Shown: positions 47,767 to 59,764, counted from the first letter of the stretch. The stretch is 64,000 nucleotides of DNA from Hemibagrus wyckioides (GCF_019097595.1 NC_080728.1:22691603-22755602), one strand, 5' to 3'. A program made the numbers and translations. The notes: a model not told the origin generated them from the letters alone.

Positions 47767-50700
47767 AGAGTGTAGAACAGTTCAGTCCTGAGTGTTGAGG
47801 AGCCTGATGGCTTGAGGAAAGAAACTGTTACACAGTCTGGTTGTGAGGCCCGAATGCTCCGGTACCTCTTTCCAGATGGCAGGAGGGTGAAGAGTGTGTG
47901 TGAGGGGTGTGTGGGGTGTGTAAGAGTGTGTGTGAGGGGTGTGTGGGGTGTGTAAGAGTGTGTGTGTGGGGTGTGTGAGGGGTGTGTAAGAGTGTGTGTG
48001 AGGGGTGTGTGGGGTGTGTAAGAGTGTGTGTGAGGGGTGTGTGGGGTGTGTAAGAGTGTGTGTGAGGGGTGTGTGGGGTGTGTAAGAGTGTGTGTGAGGG
48101 GTGTGTGGGGTGTGTAAGAGTGTGTGTGAGGGGTGTGTGGGGTGTGTAAGAGTGTGTGTGAGGGATGTGTGGGGTGTGTAAGAGTGTGTGTGTGGGGTGT
48201 GTAAGAGTGTGTGTGAGGGGTGTGTGGCGTGTGTAGGAGTGTGTGTGAGGGGTGTGCGGGATGTGTAAGAGTGTGTGTGAGGGGTGTGTGGGGTGTGTAA
48301 GAGTGTGTGTGAGGGGTGTGTGGGGTGTGTAAGAGTGTGTGTGAGGGGTGTGTGGGGTGTGTAAGAGTGTGTGTGAGGGGTGTGAGAAGTGTGGGGTGTG
48401 TAAGAGTGTGTGTGTGGGGTGTGTGGGGTGTGTAAGAGTGTGTGTGGGGGGTGTGAGGGGTGTGTAAGAGTGTGTGTGAGGGGTGTGTGGGGTGTGTAAG
48501 AGTGCGTGTGAGGGGTGTGAGGGGTGTGTAAGAGTGTGTGTGAGGGGTGTGTGGGGTGTGTAAGAGTGTGTGTGAGGGGTGTGTAAGAGTGTGTGTGAGG
48601 GGTGTGTGGGGTGTGTAAGAGTGTGTGTGAGGGGTGTGTGGGGTGTGTAAGAGTGTGTGTGAGGGGTGTGTGGGGTGTGTAAGAGTGTGTGTGTGGGGTG
48701 TGTAAGAGTGTGTGTGAGGGGTGTGTAAGAGTGTGTATGAGGGGTGTGTGGGGTGTGTAAGAGTTTGTGTGAGGGGTGTGTGGGGTGTGTAAGAGTGTGT
48801 GTGAGGGGTGTGTGAGGGGTGTGTAAGAGTGTGTGTGAGGGGTGTGTGGGGTGTGTAAGAGTGTGTGTGAGGGGTGTGTGGGGTGTGTAAGAGTGTGTGT
48901 GTGGGGTGTGTGGGGTATGTAAGAGTGTGTGTGAGGGGTGTGAGGGGTGTGTAAGAGTGTGTGTGAGGGGTGTGTGGGGTGGGTAAGAGTGTGTGTGAGG
49001 GGTCTGAGGGGTGTGTAAGAGTGTGTGTGAGGGGTGTGTGGGGTGTGTAAGAGTGTGTGTGAGGGGTGTGTAAGAGTGTGTGTGAGGGGTGTGTGGGGTG
49101 TGTGGGGTGTGTAAGAGTGTGTGTGAGGGGTGTGTGAGGGGTGTGTAAGAGTGTGTGTGAGGGGTGTGTGAGGGGTGTGTAAGAGTGTGTGTGAGGGGTG
49201 TGTAAGAGTGTGTGTGAGGGGTGTGTGGGGTGTGTAAGAGTGTGTGTGTGGGGTGTGTAAGAGTGTGTGTGAGGGGTGTGTAAGAGTGTGTATGAGGGGT
49301 GTGTGGGGTGTGTAAGAGTGTGTGTGAGGGGTGTGTGGGGTGTGTAAGAGTGTGTGTGAGGGGTGTGTGAGGGGTGTGTAAGAGTGTGTGTGAGGGGTGT
49401 GTGGGGTGTGTAAGAGTGTGTGTGAGGGGTGTGTTAGAGTGTGTGTGAGGGGTGTGTGGGGTGTGTGGGGTGTGTAAGAGTGTGTGTGTAAGAGTGTGTG
49501 TGAGGGGTGTGTGGGGTGTGTAAGAGTGTGTGTGAGGGGTATGAGGGGTGTGTGGGGTGTGTAAGAGTGTGTGTGAGGGGTGTGTAAGAGTGTGTGTGAG
49601 GGGAGTGTAAGAGTGTGTGTGGGGTGTGTAAGAGTGTGTGTGAGGGGTGTGTGGGGTGTGTAAGAGTGTGTGTGAGGGGTGTGTGGGGTTTGTAAGAGTG
49701 TGTGTGAGGGGTGTGTGGGGTGTGTAAGAGTGTGTGTGAGGGGTGTGTGGGGTGTGTAAGAGTGTGTGTGTGGGGTGTGAGGGGTGTGTAAGAGTGTGTG
49801 TGAGGGGTGTGAGGGGTGTGTAAGAGTGTGTGTGAGGGGTGTGTGGGGTGTGTAAGAGTGTGTGTGAGGGGTGTGTGGGGTGTGTAAGAGTGTGTGTGAG
49901 GGGTGTGTGGGGTGTGTAAGAGTGTGTGTGAGGGGTGTGAGGGGTGTGTAAGAGTGTGTGTGAGGGGTGTGAGGGGTGTGTAAGAGTGTGTGTGAGGGGT
50001 GTGTGGGGTGTGTAAGAGTGTGTGTGAGGGGTGTGTAAGAGTGTGTGTGAGTGGTGTGTGGGGTGTGTAAGAGTGTGTGTGAGGGGTGTGTGGGGTGTGT
50101 AAGAGTGTGTGTGAGGGGTGTGTGGGGTGTGTAAGAGTGTGTGTGAGGGGTGTGTGGGGTGTGTAAGAGTGTGTGTGAGGGGTGTGTGTGTGGGGTGTGT
50201 AAGAGTGTGTGTGAGGGGTGTGTGTGTGGGGTGTGTAAGAGTGTGTGTGTGGGGTGTGTGAGGGGTGTGTGAGGGGTGTGTGTGTGGGGTGTGTTAGAGT
50301 GTGTGTGAGGGGTGTGTGGGGTGTGTAAGAGTGTGTGTGAGGGGTGTGTGGGGTGTGTAAGAGTGTGTGTGAGGGGTGTGTGTGGGGTGTGTTAGAGTGT
50401 GTGTGAGGGGTGTGTGTGTGGGGTGTGTTAGAGTGTGTGTGAGGGGTGTGTGGGGTGTGTAAGAGTGTGTGTGAGGGGTGTGTAAGAGTGTGTGTGAGGG
50501 GTGTGTGGGGTGTGTAAGAGTGTGTGTGAGGGGTGTGTGGAGTGTGTAAGAGTGTGTCTCAGGGGTGGGTGGGGTGTGTAAGAGTGTGTGTGAGGGGTGT
50601 GTAAGAGTGTGTGTGAGGGGCGTGTGGTGTGTGTAAGAGTGTGTGTGAGGAGTGTGTGGGGTGGGAAAGTGTGTGTGTGAGGGGTGTGTGGGGTGTGTGG

Positions 50701-52690
50701 GGTGTGTAAGAGTGTGTGAGGGGTGTGTGGGGTGTGTAAGAGTGTGTGTGAGGGGTGTGTGGGGTGTGTAAGAGTGTGTGTGAGGGGTGTGTGGGGTGTG
50801 TAAGAGTGTGTGTGAGGGGTGTGTGGGGTGTGTAAGAGTGTGTGTGAGGGGTGTGTAAGAGTGTGTGTGAGGGGTGTGTGGGGTGTGTAAGAGTGTGTGT
50901 GAGGGGTGTGTGGGGTGTGTAAGAGTGTGTGTGAGGGGTGTGTAAGAGTGTGTGTGAGGGGTGTGTGGGGTGTGTAAGAGTGTGTGTGAGGGGTGTGTGG
51001 GGTGTGTAAGAGTGTGTGTGAGGGGTGTGTGGGGTGTGTAAAAGTGTGTGTGAGGGGTGTGTGGGGTGTGTAAGAGTGTGTGTGAGGGGTGTGTAAGAGT
51101 GTGTGTGAGGGGTGTGTGGGGTGTGTAAGAGTGTGTGTGAGGGGTGTGTGGGGTGTGTAAGAGTGTGTGTGAGGGGTGTGTGGGTGTGTTAGAGTGTGTG
51201 TGAGGGGTGTGTAAGAGTGTGTGTGAGGGGTGTGTGGGGTGTGTAAGAGTGTGTGTGAGGGGTGTGTGGGGTGTGTAAGAGTGTGTGTGAGGGGTGTGTG
51301 GGGTGTGTAAGAGTGTGTGTGAGGGGTGTGTGGGGTGTGTAAGAGTGTGTGTGAGGGGTGTGTAAGAGTGTGTGTGAGGGGTGTGTAAGAGTGTGTGTGA
51401 GGGGTGTGTGGGGTGTGTAAGAGTGTGTGTGAGGGGTGTGTAAGAGTGTGTGTGAGTGGTGTGTGGGGTGTGTAAGAGTGTGTGTGAGGGGTGTGTGGGG
51501 TGTGTAAGAGTGTGTGTGAGGGGTGTGTGGGGTGTGTAAGAGTGTGTGTGAGGGGTGTGTGTGTGGGGTGTGTTAGAGTGTGTGTGAGGGGTGTGTGGGG
51601 TGTGTAAGAGTGTGTGTGAGGGGTGTGTAAGAGTGTGTGTGAGGGGTGTGTGGGGTGTGTAAGAGTGTGTGTGAGGGGTGTGTGGGGTGTGTAAGAGTGT
51701 GTGTGAGGGGTGTGTGGGGTGTGTAAGAGTGTGTGTGAGGGGTGTGTGGGGTGTGTAAGAGTGTGTGTGAGGGGTGTGTAAGAGTGTGTGTGAGGGGTGT
51801 GAGGGGTGTGTAAGAGTGTGTGTGAGGGGTGTGTGGGGTGTGTAAGAGTGTGTGTGAGGGGTGTGTAAGAGTGTGTGTGAGGGGTGTGTAAGAGTGTGTG
51901 TGAGGGGTGTGAGGGGTGTGTAAGAGTGTGTGTGAGGGGTGTGTGGGGTGTGTAAGAGTGTGTGTGAGGGGTGTGTAAGAGTGTGTGTGAGTGGTGTGTG
52001 GGGTGTGTAAGAGTGTGTGTGAGGGGTGTGTGGGGTGTGTAAGAGTGTGTGTGAGGGGTGTGTGGGGTGTGTAAGAGTGTGTGTGAGGGGTGTGTGTGTG
52101 GGGTGTGTAAGAGTGTGTGTGAGGGGTGTGTGGGGTGTGTAAGAGTGTGTGTGAGGGGTGTGTGGGGTGTGTTAGAGTGTGTGTGAGGGGTGTGTGTCTG
52201 TCCTCACTATCCCCTGAAGGGTCTTGTGATCTGAGACGGTGCAGTTCCCAAACCAGGCAGTGATGCAGCTGCTCAGGACGCTCTCCATGGTCCCTCTGTA
52301 GAACACAGTCAGGATGGGGGGAGGGAGATGGGCTTTCCTCAGCCTCCTCAGGAAGTAGAGGCGCTGCTGGGCTTTCTTGGTGATGGAGCTGGTGTTGAGT
52401 GACCAGGTGAAGTTCTCCGCCAGATGGACACCAAGGAATTTGGTGCTCTTGATGATCTCCACCGAGGATCCGTCGATGGACAGTGGAGAATGGTCACTCT
52501 GTGCTCTCCTGAAGTCAACAACCATCTCTTTGGTCTTGTCGACGTTCAGAGACAGGTTGTTGGCTCTGCACCAGGCTGTTAGATGTTGCACCTCCTCTCT
52601 GTATGCTGACTCGTCGTTCTTGCTGATGAGACCCACCACGGTCGTAAGAAGGAATCTAGGAATCTCAAACATTTTTCTCTCAGCCATATC
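47121..52690 (-). pseudogene. 5'-truncated LINE with minisatellite-expanded ORF (unit A)
   Basis: On the minus strand the element starts near 52690. RT is truncated at its catalytic site: the frame begins ...FLLTTVVGLISKN, where relatives have an F-x-D-D ahead of TTVVGL. It continues through [36 protein letters not shown] and [20 protein letters not shown] to KTLQGIVRT (52172-52687). The ORF then enters about 4.3 kb of minisatellite (47889-52196). It re-emerges as a segment like LPSGKRY and FFPQAIRL (about 47800-47885), followed by GT runs and the 3' UTR to 47121. The copy cannot retrotranspose. It lies about 70 bp after the Ig exon donor, antisense to the gene. Confidence 0.88.
47889..52196. 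repeat. G-rich 32-bp minisatellite inside the LINE (unit A, about 4.3 kb)
   Basis: Main unit of 32 bp: AGAGTGTGTGTG, AGGGGTGTGTGG, GGTGTGTA joined. A frequent 23-bp variant lacks 9 bp (GTGTGTGGG). Minor forms have GAGGGGTGTGAGGGG or GTGTGTGTGGGG. The minus strand has no stop codon in any frame, so long [20 protein letters not shown] ORFs arise. The unit reads as the HPSHTL-like segment of the LINE ORF just before LPSGKRY, so it probably grew from that segment. Confidence 0.95.
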
Positions 52691-52699
52691 CTGTGGTCT

Positions 52700-53720
52700 T
52701 AGCCACAGTATGTAGAATTCGAGTCGTGTTCTGGGCTTTATTTTACTTTATTCTAATATGAGACTTGCCAACTGAAACACTGCCAAATGCTATCAAAATA
52801 AACATTCAGTCTTGTGCAGGTAATCAGCACTGACACATGGCACCTGTGCACACTGCTATTTAAACCCCAGTGTTTTTTCAGTCAGCATGTGGACATAGTC
52901 TGTGCCATGTATCAGAGTGGTAATCTCTCTGAGAGGTAATTTCCTATTCCACCTGATTTTCCTCAGTTCAGGATTTAGAGTTTTATTGAGATTTAGGCCA
53001 AGAGTTAGGACTCTTCCCTCAAAAATCTATTTTGTTACTTTTTTGTCTTCTTAGCTGTACAGACAATGGCCCAGGTAATAGCACCCAATCCAGCCTTACA
53101 GAGTCAGTGACTCCCACAGTTGCTGAGACGTGCTTGCCCCGCCCCCATCATGGTCCTATGCTGGACAACCAAAGGGCTGCAACCCATTCATTCTGCAATG
53201 CTTCCCTGTGTTTGAAATGCAGACTTCCCAGTTTTCTTCAGATAGGGTAAAGATAGCGTAAATGATTGCCCTTTTAACGGGTAGAGCTCTGGGTTACAGG
53301 AGTCTGCCAGAACCACCGGCAAGACCACCCTGGGATTGATTCATTCATTGCAGCACTGTGGAGCACTTTTACCAATCTGTTGGGAGGGGTCTGCTTCATT
53401 ACTCCTCTGGATGTGCCAGGGTGCCTGCTCAGTAGCTAATTATACCATTGATTTTCGAATCATGCCAGCTTGCTCAGGCTGGAACAACCAGGCTCTCTAG
53501 ATGGCTTATGTGCAGAGTTTCTCTGAGGAGATGAAGGACGAGTTGGCTGCTCATAACCCTTCCAAGGATATAGAGGCCCTGTATATCCTTGCTATCTGCC
53601 TTATAACTGCCTTCAAGAGCGGTGATTAGAGCACCAGGCAAATATGGCAGTCCAACACGGACGTGCCTACAAGAGAAACTTCTCCAGAACCTATTCATCA
53701 AGGTGCTGTGGGATTACCAT
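52700..53720 (+). pseudogene. LTR-retrotransposon fragment with gag-like sequence (unit A)
   Basis: Plus-strand sequence after the LINE. It has an LTR-like part (TATTTAAACCCC near 52857, then CAGTGTTTTTTCAGTCAG) and a leader. A gag-like start MAQVIAPNPALQSQ-stop follows at about 53066, then a segment with LLTGRAL-like sequence (about 53270-53300) and FSEEMKDELAAHNPSKDIEA (about 53516-53580), like the Ty3/gypsy gag capsid region. It has stops and frameshifts. Assignment rests on short segments. Confidence 0.5.
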
Positions 53721-54070
53721 CACTCAGACTCTGTGTACAATATTGAATTGCATTTCTCTAAATCTGTTGTAAACTGAAATATTTGAGGGTGAGCAATAAT
53801 ATCTTCCCAAACCTTTTCCTCAGTGTTGTACTTCAGGTTCTTACTCCATGTCTTGCAGTGAACTCAGATCAACTGTTTCATGTTAATTCATCACAGAGTA
53901 AAATCTGGATAAGATATGTTAAACTTGACCATTCTTAAGGAAGAATCTTTCCAAAAAGAAATCAGAATCAGGTGAAGGCAACCATGTCTGGTCAAAAAAT
54001 TATTTCATAACTTAAATTGCAACTAATGCTAACATATATGTTTAAGCCAATGCTGTAGTTCTGAAATATC

Positions 54071-54124
<54 letters not shown>

Positions 54125-54252
54125 CACTTACTGTATAGTATACAAAAACAAACAAATAAAAAATCATTTGGAAATATTTTGGAAAAAGTTCAAACAAGGG
54201 CTCAAAGGTTAGATTATATTGAAATATTCCATCACACCTTTATCTCACAGCT
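53721..54252. other. Unit A right flank with (AAT)n tract
   Basis: Unique AT-rich sequence with an (AAT)n microsatellite at about 54070-54122. The same tract with the same length is present in unit B (about 59237-59288). The end ATTCCATCACACCTTTATCT directly precedes the second Ig exon and is its new upstream intron. Confidence 0.7.
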
Positions 54253-54272
54253 TCCTGTTCCTCCTCCTTCAG

Positions 54273-54530
54273 ATGGTCCTAGAAACACATCAGTATCAGT
54301 GTCTCCATCTGCTTCAGTGCTTTTGGGCAGTTCAGTGTCTCTGAGTTGCAGCAGTGATGCAAACCCAGCAGTGCTGAACTACACCTGGTACAGAGAGAAC
54401 GGAGAGCAGATAGGAACCGGAAACCATCTCACCATCAACACCACTGATTCTACACACAGAGGTTTATACTACTGTAGAGCTCAAAACCAGCACGGAGATC
54501 ACAACTCATCTGTGGTCCTGGATCTTCAGT
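54273..54530 (+). CDS. Siglec-like receptor, exon 4B (duplicated C2-set Ig domain)
   Basis: Same 258-bp, phase 1-1 exon as 4A, with intact CTCCTTCAG acceptor and GTGAGT donor, encoding YGPRNTSVSVSPSASVLLGS through YYCRAQN. One visible base change relative to 4A gives Thr in NYTWYRE. Splicing 4A to 4B keeps the frame and adds one Ig domain. Whether it is used depends on transcripts. It could also be skipped without breaking the frame. Confidence 0.8.
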
Positions 54531-54598
54531 GTGAGTACAATGCTGGAGCTTTGCTAATGCTACGTCACATGGCTTATACTATCATGGGCCAAGCAGTA

Positions 54599-55099
54599 GA
54601 TTCAAAATTCAAGAAGCTTTATTGTCATTTCAACCACATATAGCTGATGCAGTACAGAGTGAAATGAAACAGCGTTTCTCCAGGACCTGGTGCTACATAA
54701 ACATACAACAACAAAGTTCAACATAAAAAACACCACCACAGAGCTAGGACAGAAGTTTGTCTTAGCCACATAAAGTGCACAGTGTGCAGCTAGGTGCAAA
54801 CAGAGCATAGACAAGACAGTGCAAAAGACAATAAATACAAGAAAGACAACACAAAAGAACACAGGACACTTAGCGCCGAAAAAGAAAGAAAAGAACATGT
54901 GTACTGGAATGTAAGTGAAATAAGATAAGATAAAGTGAAATGATGTAAAAAAAAAAAAAAAAAAAAAAGTATTGTGCAAAAAAAATTATGCAAAAATACA
55001 CAGCAGCGGTTGAGGTAGTGCAAATAGAATAAACATAAATATAACTATAGCAGCGGATGACAGGTAGAGGTAGTGCAGTAAGTATGAACAATATAAATT

Positions 55100-55133
<34 letters not shown>

Positions 55134-57856
55134 CCACACAGTCAAGAGAGAGTGTGTGTGTATCTGTGTGTGAGAGAGACAGAGAGTTAATATACAGTTC
55201 AGTCCTGAGTGAGAGAGTGTGTGTGTGTGTGTGTGAGAGAGAGAGTGTAGAACAGTTCAGTCCAGATTGTTGTGGAGCCTGATGGCTTGAGGAAAGAAAT
55301 TGTTACACAGTCTGGTTGTGAGGCCCGAATGCTCTGGTACCTCTTTCCAGATGGCAGGAGGGTGAAGAGTGTGTGTGAGGGGTGTGTGGGGTGTGTAAGA
55401 GTGTGTGTGAGGGGTGTGTGGGGTGTGTAAGAGTGTGTGAGGGGTGTGTGGGGTGTGTAAGAGTGTGTGTGAGGGGTGTGTGGGGTGTGTAAGAGTGTGT
55501 GTGAGGGGTGTGTGGGGTGTGTAAGAGTGTGTGTGAGGGGTGTGTAAGAGTGTGTGTGAGGGGTGTGTGGGGTGTGTAAGAGTGTGTGTGGGGGGTGGGG
55601 GGGGTGTGAAACAGTGTGTGTGAGGGGTGGGTGGGGTGTGTAAGAGTGTGTGTGAGGGGTGTGTAAGAGTGTGTGTGAGGGGTGTGTGGGGTGTGTAAGA
55701 GTGTGTGTGCGGGGTGTGTGGGGTGGGTAAGTGTGTGTGTGAGGGGTGTGTGGGGTGTGTGGGGTGTGTAAGAGTGTGTGAGGGGTGTGTGGGGTGTGTA
55801 AGAGTGTGTGTGAGGGGTGTGTGGGGTGTGTAAGAGTGTGTGTGAGGGGTGTGTGGGGTGTGTAAGAGTGTGTGTGAGGGGTGTGTGGGGTGTGTAAGAG
55901 TGTGTGTGAGGGGTGTGTGTGGTGTGTAAGAGTGTGTGTGAGGGGTGTGTGGGGTGTGTAAGAGTGTGTGTGAAGGGTGTGTGTGGTGTGTAAGAGTGTG
56001 TGTGAGGGGTGTGTAAGAGTGTGTGTGAGGGGTGTGTGGGGTGTGTAAGAGTGTGTGTGAGGGGTGTGTGGGGTGTGTAAGAGTGTGTGTGAGGGGTGTG
56101 TAAGAGTGTGTGTGAGGGGTGTGTGGGGTGTGTAAGAGTGTGTGTGAGGGGTGTGTGGGGTGTGTAAGAGTGTGTGTGAGGGGTGTGTGGGGTGTGTAAA
56201 AGTGTGTGTGAGGGGTGTGTGGGGTGTGTAAGAGTGTGTGTGAGGGGTGTGAGGGGTGTGTAAGAGTGTGTGTGAGGGGTGTGTGGGGTGTGTAAGAGTG
56301 TGTGTGAGGGGTGTGTAAGAGTGTGTGTGAGGGGTGTGTGGGGTGTGTTAGAGTGTGTGTGAGGGGTGTGTAAGAGTGTGTGTGAGGGGTGTGTGGGGTG
56401 TGTAAGAGTGTGTGTGAGGGGTGTGTGGGGGTGTGTAAGAGTGTGTGTGAGGGGTGTGTGGGGTGTGTAAGAGTGTGTGTGAGGGGTGTGTGGGGTGTGT
56501 AAGAGTGTGTGTGAGGGGTGTGTAAGAGTGTGTGTGAGGGGTGTGTAAGAGTGTGTGTGAGGGGTGTGTGGGGTGTGTAAGAGTGTGTGTGAGGGGTGTG
56601 TAAGAGTGTGTGTGAGTGGTGTGTGGGGTGTGTAAGAGTGTGTGTGAGGGGTGTGTGGGGTGTGTAAGAGTGTGTGTGAGGGGTGTGTGGGGTGTGTAAG
56701 AGTGTGTGTGAGGGGTGTGTGGGGTGTGTAAGTGTGTGTGTGAGGGGTGTGTGGGGTGTGTTAGAGTGTGTGTGAGGGGTGTGTAAGAGTGTGTGTGAGG
56801 GGTGTGTGGGATGTGTAAGAGTGTGTGTGAGGGGTGTGTGGGGGTGTGTAAGAGTGTGTGTGAGGGGTGTGTGGGGTGTGTAAGAGTGTTGGTGAGGGGT
56901 GTGTGGGGTGTGTAAGAGTGTGTGTGAGGGGTGTGTAAGAGTGTGTGTGAGGGGTGTGAGGGGTGTTTAAGAGTGTGTGTGAGGGGTGTGTGGGGTGTGT
57001 AAGAGTGTGTGTGAGGGGGGTGTAAGAGTGTGTGTGAGTGGTGTGTGGGGTGTGTAAGAGAGTGTGTGAGGGGTGTGGGGGGTGTGTAAGAGTGTGTGTG
57101 AGGGGTGTGTGGGGTGTGTAAGAGTGTGTGTGAGGGGTGTGTGGGGTGTGTAAGAGTGTGTGTGAGGGGTGTGTAAGAGTGTGTGTGAGGGGTGTGTGGG
57201 GTGTGTAAGAGTGTGTGTGAGGGGTGTGTGGGGTGTGTAAGAGTGTGTGTGGGGGGGGTGTATGGGGGGTGTGTAAGAGTGTGTGTGGGGGGTGTGTGGG
57301 GTGTGTAAGAGTGTGTGTGAGGGGTGTGTGGGGTGTGTTAGAGTGTGTGTGAGGGGTGTGTGTCTGTCCTCACTATCCCCTGAAGGGTCTTGTGATCTGA
57401 GACGGTGCAGTTCCCAAACCAGGCAGTGATGCAGCTGCTCAGGACGCTCTCCATGGTCCCTCTGTAGAACACAGTCAGGATGGGGGGAGGGAGATGGGCT
57501 TTCCTCAGCCTCCTCAGGAAGTAGAGGCGCTGCTGGGCTTTCTTGGTGATGGAGCTGGTGTTGAGTGACCAGGTGAAGTTCTCCGCCAGATGGACACCAA
57601 GGAATTTGGTGCTCTTGATGATCTCCACCGAGGATCCGTCGATGGACAGTGGAGAATGGTCACTCTGTGCTCTCCTGAAGTCAACAACCATCTCTTTGGT
57701 CTTGTCGACGTTCAGAGACAGGTTGTTGGCTCTGCACCAGGCTGTTAGATGTTGCACCTCCTCTCTGTATGCTGACTCGTCGTTCTTGCTGATGAGACCC
57801 ACCACGGTCGTAAGAAGGAATCTAGGAATCTCAAACATTTTTCTCTCAGCCATATC
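54599..57856 (-). pseudogene. LINE copy of unit B
   Basis: Same truncated LINE and insertion site as unit A. The RT C-terminal frame (57338-57853) encodes the same 171-aa product as in unit A. The 3' UTR has small differences from A and a longer A run (54947-54968). It was therefore inserted before the duplication. Confidence 0.88.
55365..57361. repeat. G-rich 32-bp minisatellite (unit B, about 2.0 kb)
   Basis: Same 32-bp and 23-bp unit types as in unit A but less than half as long, with local G-rich variants near 55591-55610 and 57249-57270. Array length has changed after duplication. Confidence 0.95.
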
Positions 57857-57865
57857 CTGTGGTCT

Positions 57866-58886
57866 TAGCCACAGTATGTAGAATTCGAGTCGTGTTCTGG
57901 GCTTTATTTTACTTTATTCTAATATGAGACTTGCCAACTGAAACACTGCCAAATGCTATCAAAATAAACATTCAGTCTTGTGCAGGTAATCAGCACTGAC
58001 ACATGGCACCTGTGCACACTGCTATTTAAACCCCAGTGTTTTTTCAGTCAGCATGTGGACATAGTCTGTGCCATGTATCAGAGTGGTAATCTCTCTGAGA
58101 GGTAATTTCCTATTCCACCTGATTTTCCTCAGTTCAGGATTTAGAGTTTTATTGAGATTTAGGCCAAGAGTTAGGACTCTTCCCTCAAAAATCTATTTTG
58201 TTACTTTTTTGTCTTCTTAGCTGTACAGACAATGGCCCAGGTAATAGCACCCAATCCAGCCTTACAGAGTCAGTGACTCCCACAGTTGCTGAGACGTGCT
58301 TGCCCCGCCCCCATCATGGTCCTATGCTGGACAACCAAAGGGCTGCAACCCATTCATTCTGCAATGCTTCCCTGTGTTTGAAATGCAGACTTCCCAGTTT
58401 TCTTCAGATAGGGTAAAGATAGCGTAAATGATTGCCCTTTTAACGGGTAGAGCTCTGGGTTACAGGAGTCTGCCAGAACCACCGGCAAGACCACCCTGGG
58501 ATTGATTCATTCATTGCAGCACTGTGGAGCACTTTTACCAATCTGTTGGGAGGGGTCTGCTTCATTACTCCTCTGGATGTGCCAGGGTGCCTGCTCAGTA
58601 GCTAATTATACCATTGATTTTCGAATCATGCCAGCTTGCTCAGGCTGGAACAACCAGGCTCTCTAGATGGCTTATGTGCAGAGTTTCTCTGAGGAGATGA
58701 AGGACGAGTTGGCTGCTCATAACCCTTCCAAGGATATAGAGGCCCTGTATATCCTTGCTATCTGCCTTATAACTGCCTTCAAGAGCGGTGATTAGAGCAC
58801 CAGGCAAATATGGCAGTCCAACACGGACGTGCCTACAAGAGAAACTTCTCCAGAACCTATTCATCAAGGTGCTGTGGGATTACCAT
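57866..58886 (+). pseudogene. LTR/gag-like fragment (unit B)
   Basis: Same sequence as 52700-53720 at an offset of 5166 bp; no difference seen by eye. Same stops, so not functional. Confidence 0.5.
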
Positions 58887-59236
58887 CACTCAGACTCTGT
58901 GTACAATATTGAATTGCATTTCTCTAAATCTGTTGTAAACTGAAATATTTGAGGGTGAGCAATAATATCTTCCCAAACCTTTTCCTCAGTGTTGTACTTC
59001 AGGTTCTTACTCCATGTCTTGCAGTGAACTCAGATCAACTGTTTCATGTTAATTCATCACAGAGTAAAATCTGGATAAGATATGTTAAACTTGACCATTC
59101 TTAAGGAAGAATCTTTCCAAAAAGAAATCAGAATCAGGTGAAGGCAACCATGTCTGGTCAAAAAATTATTTCATAACTTAAATTGCAACTAATGCTAACA
59201 TATATGTTTAAGCCAATGCTGTAGTTCTGAAATATC

Positions 59237-59290
<54 letters not shown>

Positions 59291-59438
59291 CACTTACTGT
59301 ATAGTATACAAAAACAAACAAATAAAAAATCATTTGGAAATATTTTGGAAAAAGTTCAAACAAGGGCTCAAAGGTTAGATTATATTGAAATATTCCATCA
59401 CACCTTTATCTCACAGCTTCCTGTTCCTCCTCCTTCAG

Positions 59439-59696
59439 ATGGTCCTAGAAACACATCAGTATCAGTGTCTCCATCTGCTTCAGTGCTTTTGGGCAGTTCA
59501 GTGTCTCTGAGTTGCAGCAGTGATGCAAACCCAGCAGTGCTGAACTACACCTGGTACAGAGAGAACGGAGAGCAGATAGGAACCGGAAACCATCTCACCA
59601 TCAACACCACTGATTCTACACACAGAGGTTTATACTACTGTAGAGCTCAAAACCAGCACGGAGATCACAACTCATCTGTGGTCCTGGATCTTCAGT
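59439..59696 (+). CDS. Siglec-like receptor, exon 4C (duplicated C2-set Ig domain)
   Basis: Third copy of the 258-bp, phase 1-1 Ig exon with intact splice sites. It appears identical to 4B. If all three are spliced in, the ectodomain would be V-C2-C2-C2-C2. Transmembrane and cytoplasmic exons must lie beyond the window, if they exist. Confidence 0.8.
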
Positions 59697-59764
59697 GTGA
59701 GTACAATGCTGGAGCTTTGCTAATGCTACGTCACATGGCTTATACTATCATGGGCCAAGCAGTA

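Larger units (their letters stand above)
46774..54252. repeat. Tandem duplication unit A (7.5 kb)
   Basis: First of three direct copies. Homology to units B and C begins at TCCTGTTCCTCCTCCTTCAG just before the Ig exon. It holds, in order, the Ig exon (46794), a reverse LINE with an expanded minisatellite (47121-52690), an LTR/gag remnant (about 52700-53720), an (AAT)n tract and about 130 bp of flank. It is 2.3 kb longer than unit B almost entirely because its minisatellite is longer. Confidence 0.93.
54253..59418. repeat. Tandem duplication unit B (5166 bp)
   Basis: Second direct copy. It is colinear with unit A except for a shorter minisatellite (about 2.0 kb) and several differences in the LINE 3' part. 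The right half (57338-59418) is colinear with 52172-54252 with no net indel over 2 kb. Confidence 0.95.

Noticed and set aside
52172..52687. 171-aa gene repeated three times on the minus strand
   Set aside because: It is the C-terminal part of a LINE reverse transcriptase, truncated at the catalytic site and running into a minisatellite, so it is not a host gene.
53474..53701. 75-aa minus-strand frame repeated three times
   Set aside because: The opposite strand encodes a gag-like capsid segment (FSEEMKDELAAHNPSKDIEA), so the minus-strand frame is a shadow of a decayed LTR element.
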